Under the pieces are notes generated by a model. The model did not search any database and was not told the DNA's origin. It saw only the letters and a list, made by a program, of their open reading frames with translations. This document shows, in pieces, positions 7,995 through 14,940 of a stretch of 35,788 nucleotides of DNA (its first letter is position 1; the number at the start of each line of letters is the position of its first letter). The translations under genes were made by a program, and so were the position numbers. This DNA is from JAGWFU01 sp035534575 (GTDB lineage Archaea > Micrarchaeota > Micrarchaeia > Micrarchaeales > Micrarchaeaceae): positions 1-35,788 of the forward strand of contig DATLRT010000001.1 of the NCBI GenBank assembly GCA_035534575.1, written 5' to 3'.

Positions 7995-8738
7995 TCAGCT
8001 CTCCATGTACGGGGCCAGGTAGTAGATGACGACAGCCTCGCCTATCTTGTACTCTATCCTTATAGGCTCCTCCGTCTTTATTGAGAGGTTGATCGATGAG
8101 TTGGCAGGCGACGCGCTGATCATCCTGTCCAGGTAGTCTAGGTTGAACGTGGCCGAGGATCCCTTTGACACCTCTATCTTCTTTATCACGTCCGCGTTGT
8201 TCATGTGCTCCTCCTCCAGCTCTCCCGCGTCTCCCTTGGCGACCACCATGAACGAGTCCTTCTCTGTCTTGAAGCCTACGTATGTGGACAGCAGCGTAGC
8301 GTCCTTCAGTATCTCCTTGAGCGAATCCGACTTGACCTCCACGAGGGCGTCGAACTCGACCTTGGGCTCCTTGTCGGCATCCTTCTTCACGTCTATTATC
8401 GGCAGCTTGTACCTCCTCCTGCTGTTCGGCCCTATGAACTCTATCGAAAACTTGTTGCCGCTCTCCTTCATCACGAGCTGCTCGTTGTTCCTGGAGCTGG
8501 CGAGTATCTTGCTCAGGTTGTCCAGATTAAGACCCACAGTGGCGGGCTTGTCAATGTCGTACTTCGAGAAGGCCTTGTTGGGCATAGAGAACGAGACCAT
8601 GCTTATGCCAGAGGGGTCCATCGCCTTGAGCGATATTCCCTCCTTCGTTATGCTGAAAGAGCCCTCGTCTATAAGGCTGACTATTGAGTCAACACACGTC
8701 TTCCAGTACCTTGCATCGTCTATCTTTAACTCGAACAT
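7995..8738 (-). CDS. pcn: DNA polymerase sliding clamp (PCNA)
   Basis: From the ATG at 8738 the protein is 247 residues, the normal PCNA length. It shows ISLKAMDPSGISMVSFSMP near residues 40-58, the GLNLDNLSKIL segment, the central loop region and the C-terminal YYLAPYMES that ends the third subdomain strand pattern of archaeal PCNA. It forms a trimeric ring that holds polymerase, ligase and FEN1 on DNA. A GTG at 8750 would add MGAK, but PCNA proteins normally begin MF, and GGTG stands just upstream of 8738. Upstream TATA-like elements occur at 8762-8770 and 8782-8790. Confidence 0.94.
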   Translation of the reverse strand: MFELKIDDARYWKTCVDSIVSLIDEGSFSITKEGISLKAMDPSGISMVSFSMPNKAFSKYDIDKPATVGLNLDNLSKILASSRNNEQLVMKESGNKFSIEFIGPNSRRRYKLPIIDVKKDADKEPKVEFDALVEVKSDSLKEILKDATLLSTYVGFKTEKDSFMVVAKGDAGELEEEHMNNADVIKKIEVSKGSSATFNLDYLDRMISASPANSSINLSIKTEEPIRIEYKIGEAVVIYYLAPYMES

Positions 8739-8794
8739 CTTAGCACCCACAGTATAAGCATAATATATTGGGCTACAAAGGAATATAAAACCTG

Positions 8795-8825
8795 CTCTCG
8801 GTAAAACATATCATATTGCCGAGAG
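8795..8825 (+). repeat. Inverted repeat flanking the predicted RNHCP transcript start
   Basis: CTCTCGG at 8795-8801 is perfectly repeated in reverse as CCGAGAG at 8819-8825, with a 17-base AT-rich spacer. A TATA element (ATATAAAAC, about 8783-8791) would place transcription start near 8812, between the arms. It could be an operator, or, if the transcript starts further upstream, a hairpin that covers the purine-rich ribosome site at 8821-8830. Confidence 0.45.
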
Positions 8826-8838
8826 GGGGAATGATGCC

Positions 8839-9156
8839 ATGGAGTCCAAGAGGTTCGCCAAAAATGTCGAGGATTTCACCTGCGCCCACTGCGGGGCAAA
8901 GGTATCCGGAAGTGGTTACACCGACCACTGCCCCAGCTGTCTGTACTCGATGCACGTGGACGTCAATCCAGGCGACAGGAAGGCCAAGTGCGGCGGTCTG
9001 ATGAAGCCAGTGAGCGCCTCATCCGACAGGAAGTGGTTCACAATATACTACGTGTGCACCAAGTGCTGGGCAAAGTGGAGCGTCAGGGCCGCTGAGGAAG
9101 ACAATCAGGAGATGCTTTACGGCCTGATAGGCAAGGCTAGGCGGCCGCCAATCTGA
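8839..9156 (+). CDS. RNHCP domain zinc protein
   Basis: The 105-residue protein matches the RNHCP family: FTCAHCG (C15, C18), the signature DHCPSCLYSMHVD (H30, C31, C34) with Asp in place of the family's Asn, NPGDRKAKCGG (C51), and a last CTKC (C73, C76). The family is short, zinc-binding by inference, and of unknown role. A purine-rich GAGAGGGGGA precedes the ATG by about 8 bases. An inverted repeat surrounds the predicted transcription start. The 3' end overlaps the convergent exported-protein gene by 20 bases. Confidence 0.85.
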   Translation: MESKRFAKNVEDFTCAHCGAKVSGSGYTDHCPSCLYSMHVDVNPGDRKAKCGGLMKPVSASSDRKWFTIYYVCTKCWAKWSVRAAEEDNQEMLYGLIGKARRPPI

Positions 9157-10180
9157 GCCTTCTCCGCTCCAGCGCGAGTATCCCTCCGGCAATCAGTATC
9201 GCCATCATCAGCACTATCGCTATTTGGGTGGTTCCCTGCCCGGTGCTCTGCTGCTTTCCGCTCTCGGACGGCACCGCTATCGCGCTTATGTTTATTGGAG
9301 TGCCCACGTAATAGTTGAGCGGGCTGGGGGCGAAGGATATCGGCTTGCCGTTCTGGTCAGTAATGGTTATGTTCGGCGTGATTCCGGGAACCACCACCTG
9401 TAGGGTACTGTTGCCAAGCATGGCCCATATCGGGTTGTGCGTGTTCGCCGCAGATACGGCGCTGCTACTGGTGTTGATCGCCCTACCTATCGCATTGAAT
9501 GAGGTGAGGCAGTTCCCCATGGGACGAGTGAGGTTGGAGGCGGTAACGTCCGAGCATATCCCCGTGGTGTAGTTGGGCATTATGTTAGGATCCATGACGA
9601 ATACCGGTATGATGTACCACCTCCCGCTGCTCCCGAGGTAATTGTCCTCGTTGGCGTGTGTGTGGGCAGGGACCGGGGTAACCCCCTCAGGTATGTCGAA
9701 TATGCCGTTGTACACCCCCAGCCGCTGCTCCAGCGCCGTGAATATGGGTGAGTAAGCGTATTCTGGATGGTCCTGGCAGGCGGTCACGGTCCCTCCCGGG
9801 CCGCACTCCGTGGCAACTATGTTGCCCGAGTATACGGGATAGCCCTGCGCCGATGCGCCCAATGAACTTATCCCAAGTATGGAGGTGCCTGCGAATGTGG
9901 GCACCAGGACCCAAAGCGGGTAGGCTCCCGTGGTGTTGCCCCCAACTCCAAGCTCGCAGTACTGGCTGTCAGAGTCGTTGTCGGGCTCCGCGTCCGCAAC
10001 CGGTTTGCCAGCGCTGAGGTTTGCGTCGCACACTCCGCTTCCGGTGAAGGTTATCGCCACAACGCTCGAGGTGTGGTTGGCCGCGCTGCCCGCGTTGTAG
10101 AGGCTTCCCGGAAGGGCCATGACCATCCCTACCAGCTGTACGGCTACAATCAGGCAAAGGAACGCGGCGCTGCCCCTCAT
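9137..10180 (-). CDS. Exported, membrane-anchored protein rich in N-glycosylation sequons
   Basis: I recognise no family. The N-terminus is a signal peptide (MRGS, then a hydrophobic AFLCLIVAVQLVGMVMA stretch), and the last 30 residues hold one membrane helix (IAIVLMMAILIAGGILA) followed by the stop-transfer tail RRRLRLAAA. The roughly 280-residue exterior part is Gly/Ser/Thr/Asn-rich with nine N-x-S/T sequons, so it is a likely substrate of the AglB encoded upstream. It could be a cell-surface or envelope protein. The ATG at 10180 follows a TTG at 10183; a TATA-like GATTAAATACC near 10209-10219 fits this start. Confidence 0.7.
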   Translation of the reverse strand: MRGSAAFLCLIVAVQLVGMVMALPGSLYNAGSAANHTSSVVAITFTGSGVCDANLSAGKPVADAEPDNDSDSQYCELGVGGNTTGAYPLWVLVPTFAGTSILGISSLGASAQGYPVYSGNIVATECGPGGTVTACQDHPEYAYSPIFTALEQRLGVYNGIFDIPEGVTPVPAHTHANEDNYLGSSGRWYIIPVFVMDPNIMPNYTTGICSDVTASNLTRPMGNCLTSFNAIGRAINTSSSAVSAANTHNPIWAMLGNSTLQVVVPGITPNITITDQNGKPISFAPSPLNYYVGTPINISAIAVPSESGKQQSTGQGTTQIAIVLMMAILIAGGILALERRRLRLAAA

Positions 10181-10277
10181 CAAATCGGTTATATCTGAAA
10201 AATCAGGTATTTAATCCCACACCCCAACGGAAAGGAGCTTGACTCAAAGCTGCCGCTGCGCAACAAACAAGCCAAGA

Positions 10278-10350
10278 TGGGGCTGCCGAGATTTGAACTC
10301 GGATAGCCGCGACCCGAACGCGGAAGTCTGCCAGGTTAGCGTACAGCCCC
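10278..10350 (-). tRNA. tRNA-Pro, anticodon CGG
   Basis: On the minus strand the acceptor GGGGCTG (10350-10344) pairs perfectly with CAGCCCC (10285-10279), the anticodon stem CCGCG/CGCGG closes the loop TTCGGGT with anticodon CGG, and the T-arm is CCGAG-TTCAAAT-CTCGG, with discriminator A10278. The D-arm is odd: A14, G18, G19 and A21 are in place, but positions 10-13 (CGCT) and 22-25 (GACT) form only two of four pairs. The T-stem, anticodon stem and acceptor are perfect, so I take it as a real tRNA with a weak D-stem. The 10184-10486 gap contains this tRNA and promoters for both flanking genes. Confidence 0.85.
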
Positions 10351-10370
10351 TTGCAATACATTTATGGCGG

Positions 10371-10381
10371 AACATTAAAAT
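10371..10381 (-). promoter_or_regulatory. TATA box of tRNA-Pro
   Basis: Read on the minus strand the AT-rich element GTATTTTAATG is centred about 26 bases before the tRNA first base at 10350. Confidence 0.5.
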
Positions 10382-10429
10382 ACTGCTCGGAATCTCCGCC
10401 GAGTCCGACCATTGCAGGGACGGTGGAAA

Positions 10430-10440
10430 GGAATTTAAAG
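10430..10440 (+). promoter_or_regulatory. TATA box of the Yip1-like gene
   Basis: GGAATTTAAAG precedes the ATG at 10487 by about 50 bases, predicting transcription start near 10461 and a short leader. Confidence 0.45.
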
Positions 10441-10486
10441 CCTGTTACACCATTGATAACGGGCGCAAGCCCAAGAAGATGAGACA

Positions 10487-11368
10487 ATGGATATAAAGAA
10501 ATCCGTTTGGATGGCTCTCGAGTCTATAAGACACCCGAGCAAAAACACGAGACCGATGACGGTCGAGGAGACTCTTAGGTTCTATTACGGCGTTGCGATA
10601 CCGGTTTTCGTGGTCGCGCTGGTGATAAACCTTCTGCTGTACTTCTCAATTGGGACGTTTAGGACAGTCGGCGGATCCGCCTCGATGCTCGTAGGGGGCA
10701 ACGCGGGTCTTGGCGTCGCTGGTGCGATAGGCCTGCCGGCGCTTATGCTGTTCATAATAGTGCCGATCTCGCTGCTGATATCGGCTGCGATATACCAGCT
10801 GTTCGCGAAGCTGCTGTTCGACCTTGTCAAGAAGGACTTCTCAAGGACGTTCAACGCCTTTGTGCACGGAATAATGCCCTCGCTTCTGCTCTTCTGGCTT
10901 CTCGGGATACCCACGGTGGGCGTCGCGGTCCAGATAGTCGCGGGAGTATGGAGCCTTGTGGTACTGATAATAAGCCTCGCCAAGCAGCAGGGCATCAACT
11001 ACAAGCAGGCGGTAGGGACGTACGCGCTCTCCGTCTTCACCCTCGGAGCGATAATCTTCGTGGTGATAGGCGGAATCGCGGCTGCGTTCATAGGCGTGCT
11101 GGTCCACCATGGCTACCCGCTCGGCAATATGACCGGCGGCATGCCCGGATGGGGCGCATTGGGGGCATCCACCTCTACAGTGGGGTGCACCTATCCTGTC
11201 GACCCCGCAAGCTCCCCTGCATGCGTGATAAGCGCGTTCAGGTCGAGCGGCTACTCGCAGGTGCTGAACTACACCGAGCAGCAGGCTGCCTTCGGCAACC
11301 CGATAGCGTGGCTGGGAAGCAACACATACCTGTGCACCCAGTACCCGTCGTACTTCACCAACTGCTGA
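10487..11368 (+). CDS. Yip1-like multi-span membrane protein
   Basis: The 293-residue protein has a cytosolic N-terminus beginning with a conserved-looking amphipathic start (about residues 1-37, with SIRHPSKNTRPMTVEETLRFYY), then five hydrophobic segments at about residues 40-60, 85-107, 128-145, 150-165 and 180-205. This resembles the archaeal Yip1-domain family, whose role is unclear. A Gly/Cys-rich exterior tail of about 80 residues follows, with four cysteines that could form disulfides and two sequons (NMT, NYT). A strong stem-loop follows the stop. Confidence 0.65.
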   Translation: MDIKKSVWMALESIRHPSKNTRPMTVEETLRFYYGVAIPVFVVALVINLLLYFSIGTFRTVGGSASMLVGGNAGLGVAGAIGLPALMLFIIVPISLLISAAIYQLFAKLLFDLVKKDFSRTFNAFVHGIMPSLLLFWLLGIPTVGVAVQIVAGVWSLVVLIISLAKQQGINYKQAVGTYALSVFTLGAIIFVVIGGIAAAFIGVLVHHGYPLGNMTGGMPGWGALGASTSTVGCTYPVDPASSPACVISAFRSSGYSQVLNYTEQQAAFGNPIAWLGSNTYLCTQYPSYFTNC

Positions 11369-11381
11369 GCAGTAGGCAAGG

Positions 11382-11419
11382 GCCCGCGTGCAACGCGGGC
11401 ATTCTTTCTTTTCCTTTTT
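11382..11419 (+). terminator. Stem-loop plus T-tract terminator
   Basis: GCCCGCG (11382-11388) pairs perfectly with CGCGGGC (11394-11400) around the loop TGCAA, followed by the pyrimidine tract TTCTTTCTTTTCCTTTTT. It lies 13 bases after the stop of the Yip1-like gene. Confidence 0.7.
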
Positions 11420-11453
11420 GTTTTCATTGGCTCAGCGCAGGCTGCACAAAAAG

Positions 11454-11464
11454 CTTATATATTA
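11454..11464 (+). promoter_or_regulatory. TATA box upstream of the ligase/amidotransferase unit
   Basis: CTTATATATTA predicts transcription start near 11485, about 165 bases before the ligase start at 11651. The long leader is unlike most genes here and contains a possible short ORF. Confidence 0.55.
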
Positions 11465-11505
11465 TGTCCGGCGCTAAGCTATCTGAGTTAGTAGGGGTGA
11501 GCAAT

Positions 11506-11559
11506 GTGACTATGATATCGTTCGTGGCGCGGAAGCATCTCTACTCTACGGAAGCCTAA
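11506..11559 (+). CDS. Possible 17-residue leader peptide
   Basis: After the TATA box at 11454 there is GGGGTGA (11494-11500), then GTG at 11506 opening a 17-codon frame (MTMISFVARKHLYSTEA) to TAA at 11557-11559. The ribosome site and position inside the predicted leader of the ligase gene are suggestive. There is no homologue that I know of, and an ORF this short can occur by chance. The rest of 11369-11650 holds the terminator, the promoter and no other feature I can see. Confidence 0.25.
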   Translation: MTMISFVARKHLYSTEA

Positions 11560-11650
11560 TCGATTCCCCTGATTCTCAGTTTTTGACAGAATCATACCTT
11601 AGCGCAGGCTCTGCGCGCCTATTCCTTCAACCCTTACGCTTGGTGAGTTA

Positions 11651-12871
11651 GTGGCAACAAGACAAAATCGGAATATACCGCAAATAAGCAATGAGTATGA
11701 GCTGGGGCTCATACGGCTGCCCGCATCGGAGCTAATCAGGCGCAATCGGATGGAAGGCTCGCGTCTAAGCCTTGTGCACGAGGTCAATGGGAGGCACATG
11801 GTCGAACTCAATGTCTCGCTCAAGGGGAACGTGACCGAGCTCAACTCCGCATCAGAGCAGCAGATTCGCGCGGCGATACTGCTTGCCGGCGGGTCCGGGA
11901 AGGCAGCAGATGAGGGACTTGTCTACGGCGGAGGGGCGGTGCTCAACAGCACGGAGGGCGTTGTGCCGAGACTGTACCTGACCACCGCGGCGTCGGAGGG
12001 CTTCGGCAGGGCAATGACCACCGTAAAGAGCCAGCAGATAGTGCTGGGTGTGGCGGATGAGGCCGCGGGATTCAGGGTGTACAACGCGTTGCGTCTGATA
12101 TCGCCGATAGCATTGGCGCTGAGCGCAAGCTCCCCGCTTACCCTCGACGGCAACAGGATCGTGAATGCCGGGGTCGACAGCATAAGGATGGGGCAGTACG
12201 CAAAGGGGTGCGCAAGGTTCCCGGCGGAGATGTGGCTGGACTCGCCGGCATTGGGCAGCATAGCCGATTACAATCGTGCCATGGCCACCGCATCCCAAAG
12301 ATTCAGGGAGGCGCTGCCCGACATGGACTCCAGGCCGGAGTTTCAGAATATGCGCAACTCTACAGGCGTCAGGTTCTGCGAACAGCAGGCGCTTGAGCCA
12401 CACCAGGTATTCTGGCAGGTCAGGCCAAGACCGGACCATAGGAATGACAGGTGCGCCCTTTCTATAGAGTTCCGGTCACCAGACATCCCCTTCTCAATAG
12501 CCGAGATGCAGACAATCAACCGGTTCGTATACGGGATAGCGTGCCTTGCGGCATCATCTGACAGCCAGATAAATCTTCCCTCATGCCTTGATGGGAGCTT
12601 TGGCCAGCACCTTGAGGCCGCAAGACGCGGACTCAGCGCTTTCGTTGCCGGCACTGGAATGAGGCAACTGGTAAACACGGTGCTTTCTCTCTCCATCGAG
12701 GGCCTGAATAGATCCGGATACTCAACGGAAGCCGTCAGGCTGGAGAACGGAATAAATCGGATACTGAGAGAAGGCAACGGTGCCCAGAGGCTACTTCGTG
12801 CCGTAGGCAACGATTTAAAACAGGAGACAGTAACTAATACCTGTGCAAGGGTACTCAGTAGCGGGTGGTAA
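11651..12871 (+). CDS. GCS2/YbdK-like carboxylate-amine ligase (glutamate-cysteine ligase superfamily), divergent
   Basis: The 406-residue protein resembles the GCS2 group of ATP-dependent ligases that join glutamate (or another acid) to an amine. The clearest match is the helix with FRVYNALRLISPIALALSA followed by SSPLTLDGNRI and a later S-I-R, as in the family's N-x-L-R-x-x-x-P-x-x-L-A-L-S-A-x-S-P signature. RPRPDHRND, then CALSIEFRSPDIP near residue 275 matches the family's VE(I/F)R-x-x-D block. The usual His-x-His near the middle is not seen (QQIVLGVADE stands there), so substrate or metal use may differ. Start is GTG with GGTGAG about 4 bases upstream. It overlaps the following amidotransferase gene by 29 bases. 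Arg codons CGC and CGG are commoner than in neighbouring genes, hinting at transfer. Confidence 0.6.
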   Translation: MATRQNRNIPQISNEYELGLIRLPASELIRRNRMEGSRLSLVHEVNGRHMVELNVSLKGNVTELNSASEQQIRAAILLAGGSGKAADEGLVYGGGAVLNSTEGVVPRLYLTTAASEGFGRAMTTVKSQQIVLGVADEAAGFRVYNALRLISPIALALSASSPLTLDGNRIVNAGVDSIRMGQYAKGCARFPAEMWLDSPALGSIADYNRAMATASQRFREALPDMDSRPEFQNMRNSTGVRFCEQQALEPHQVFWQVRPRPDHRNDRCALSIEFRSPDIPFSIAEMQTINRFVYGIACLAASSDSQINLPSCLDGSFGQHLEAARRGLSAFVAGTGMRQLVNTVLSLSIEGLNRSGYSTEAVRLENGINRILREGNGAQRLLRAVGNDLKQETVTNTCARVLSSGW

Positions 12872-13550
12872 TATAACCAGAGTTTTAATCCTCAACTGCG
12901 ACTACGACCGCAGCCCCAAGACCAACGGCGCGCTGCTTCTGAGGGGGCGGTTGGCGGCAGCAGGCATAAGCGCAGTAACGGTAAAAAACATATTCAGGGG
13001 CGCCAAGGTTACGGCTGCCGATATCCGTGCAACCGATGCGGTTCTAATAACGGGCTCAAGGGCACCTGCATACGAGCGCAAAAAGTGGATACTATACCTG
13101 GGCGAACTGGTTCGCAAGCTCGATTCCGCAGGCATTCCGGTGCTTGGCGTATGTTTTGGATTTCAGATGGTGGCCCAATCACTCGGAGGCAAAGTGGCGC
13201 GAGCCGCGTCAGGGGAAGAAGGCTTCGGCCGCGTAACACTGACCCCTGCAGGCCGTGAAGATTGGTTATTTGAAGGCATGCCATCCAAGTTCCAAGTATA
13301 CCAGAGCCACAACGATGTGGTAACCAGGCTTCCCAAAGGTGCAACCAAGCTCGCATCAAATGGGCACTCCATACAGGCATACTCCGTGCGCGGATTCAGG
13401 TGCGTGCAGTTCCATCCTGAGATAGGCGTCAGTGCAGCAAGGACGATGGCAATCAGGGATGGAAGGCCGGCAGCCCTCGGAGTAAATTCTGATTACACTA
13501 CGCACTATGAGGTAATCAGCAACTTCATAATGCGCCTTAAAAAGAAATAG
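12843..13550 (+). CDS. Class I glutamine amidotransferase (GMP synthase GATase-like)
   Basis: The 235-residue protein has the triad of class I amidotransferases: nucleophile C104 in GVCFGFQ, and H191 with E193 in QFHPEI. It hydrolyses glutamine and would pass ammonia to a partner. It is a stand-alone domain, related to the GuaA N-terminal domain or to peptidase-like C26 hydrolases (gamma-glutamyl hydrolases). I chose GTG 12843, the only usable start before the first strand (RVLILNCDYD); its frame overlaps the end of the ligase. Translational coupling suggests that the two proteins work together, for example by amidating or recycling a gamma-glutamyl product. Confidence 0.82.
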   Translation: MQGYSVAGGNITRVLILNCDYDRSPKTNGALLLRGRLAAAGISAVTVKNIFRGAKVTAADIRATDAVLITGSRAPAYERKKWILYLGELVRKLDSAGIPVLGVCFGFQMVAQSLGGKVARAASGEEGFGRVTLTPAGREDWLFEGMPSKFQVYQSHNDVVTRLPKGATKLASNGHSIQAYSVRGFRCVQFHPEIGVSAARTMAIRDGRPAALGVNSDYTTHYEVISNFIMRLKKK

Positions 13551-14828
13551 TCAGGAGAGGACCTTGGGCTCCTCGCCGTCACCGCGCTTCACGGTGTGGA
13601 ACTCGTCGAAGGCCATCTCTATCCTATCTGGGTTGCCCAGCCCTATCAGCACTGTCTGGTCGCTCTCGACGCCAAGCATGTCGCGTATGAACTGGAGCTC
13701 GTCCGGCCTTACGCTCTTGTGCGGCTCCCTGTCCGTGAACGCCACGCATCCGTTCCTCTCGAATATCTCGTTATGGTCATCGCTCTTGTACTCGCCTTCG
13801 TCCAGCTTGACCGCGAGCGCCCTGTTACCACCGTTCACCATCCCCTCTATGGTAGGGGAGCGGGTATCCGTGAACGCGCCAGTTATGTCGAATATCTGCA
13901 TCTGCTCCACAAGGTTCCTGGACCGCACACGCTCGGGCGCCAGCGACGACGCCCTGTACTGTATGAATATCGCCGCTCCCACGAACGCAGCAGCGACGAT
14001 GTAGTAGATCTTTATCTGGGTTCCGAGAAGGAGGAACGAGAGCACCACGGTAAGGAACGGGACCGCCAGCGTGGCGCTGCCCACCAGCATCTGGTTCAGC
14101 TTCTTCAGCGAGTACATGTAGAGTATGTTGCCCACCCCATAGGTTATTCCGCCGAGGAACAGCGCCGCCGCCAGCGTTGCGATCGGCATGTTGAAGACTG
14201 GCGTCTGATGGTAGGCGACCAGCAGCAGGGCCGAGAAAACCAGCGACGCGGCGTTGAACACCACAACCGAGCCTACTGTGTCTGCATTATACCTCTTTAT
14301 CGCCACGTTCGCCAACGCCACGCACACCGCCGCCCCGAGTATCGCAGCTATGTACGGCAGCTCTGACGCGCTCACACCAACGAGGCTGCCGTTGGTGGCA
14401 ACTATGTACACCCCGATGAAGCCCAGACCGAAGGCGAGCATCTGCTTCAGCGTGATCTTGCTGCTCAGGACCAGCGGCGAGAGCAGCGCCATGATGATAA
14501 CCCAGCTCCTGTACACTATTCCTGCGACGCTAGGGTTCGCGCCCAGGCTGCCTATCGTGAGGAGGAGCTGCGCCATGCCGATGTCGAGCACCCCAACGAG
14601 CGCCATTATCGCCAGCGTCTTCCTTGACCTCAGTATCTTTACCAGCCCTGCGCACCTGTCCGCCGCAAAGCTCACCAGCAGCGAGACCGCCGTGGCAACG
14701 AGCAGTGTGAAGAAGAGGAACTGCAGCACGCCTATGCTGCCCCCTCCCACAGACATCAGAACCGTCATGAAGGCAAGCTCCACCGCGACGAACGCGAGCG
14801 CGATGGCCCCCTTGTGCACTATCCTCAT
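13551..14828 (-). CDS. EamA/DMT-type transporter with a C-terminal soluble domain
   Basis: The first 295 or so residues contain about ten hydrophobic segments in the two-fold pattern of EamA drug/metabolite transporters. A further 130 residues follow (starting near ASSLAPERVRSR), which are polar and look folded: strand-like IFDITGAFTD, then RALAVKLDEGEY and TVLIGLGNPDRIEMAFDEFH. I do not recognise this tail. The ATG at 14828 is chosen because a TATA box at 14853-14861 sits 26 bases upstream; a GTG at 14846 would add six residues. It is divergent from the tandem-Lrp regulator, which may control it. Confidence 0.7.
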   Translation of the reverse strand: MRIVHKGAIALAFVAVELAFMTVLMSVGGGSIGVLQFLFFTLLVATAVSLLVSFAADRCAGLVKILRSRKTLAIMALVGVLDIGMAQLLLTIGSLGANPSVAGIVYRSWVIIMALLSPLVLSSKITLKQMLAFGLGFIGVYIVATNGSLVGVSASELPYIAAILGAAVCVALANVAIKRYNADTVGSVVVFNAASLVFSALLLVAYHQTPVFNMPIATLAAALFLGGITYGVGNILYMYSLKKLNQMLVGSATLAVPFLTVVLSFLLLGTQIKIYYIVAAAFVGAAIFIQYRASSLAPERVRSRNLVEQMQIFDITGAFTDTRSPTIEGMVNGGNRALAVKLDEGEYKSDDHNEIFERNGCVAFTDREPHKSVRPDELQFIRDMLGVESDQTVLIGLGNPDRIEMAFDEFHTVKRGDGEEPKVLS

Positions 14829-14852
14829 ATGGCTAATGATTCTCACTAGGCG

Positions 14853-14861
14853 TTTATATAG
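14853..14861 (-). promoter_or_regulatory. TATA box of the EamA-like transporter
   Basis: On the minus strand the element CCTATATAAAC lies about 26 bases before the ATG at 14828, predicting a leaderless transcript. Confidence 0.55.
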
Positions 14862-14911
14862 GGTTTAGATTTGTTCCATTTTATTTGAATAATTTAGGTA
14901 AAATGGCAAGT

Positions 14912-14921
14912 GCTTTATACC
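14912..14921 (+). promoter_or_regulatory. TATA box of the tandem-Lrp regulator gene
   Basis: GCTTTATACC is centred about 25 bases before the ATG at 14941, predicting a leaderless transcript. The 92-base divergent region between this and the transporter holds both promoters. Confidence 0.55.
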
Positions 14922-14940
14922 CCACCGCAAAAGCATAATC

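Noticed and set aside
10184..10486. Reading frames inside the tRNA-Pro gap.
   Set aside because: They pass through the tRNA and lack coding signs; the region is explained by the tRNA and promoters.
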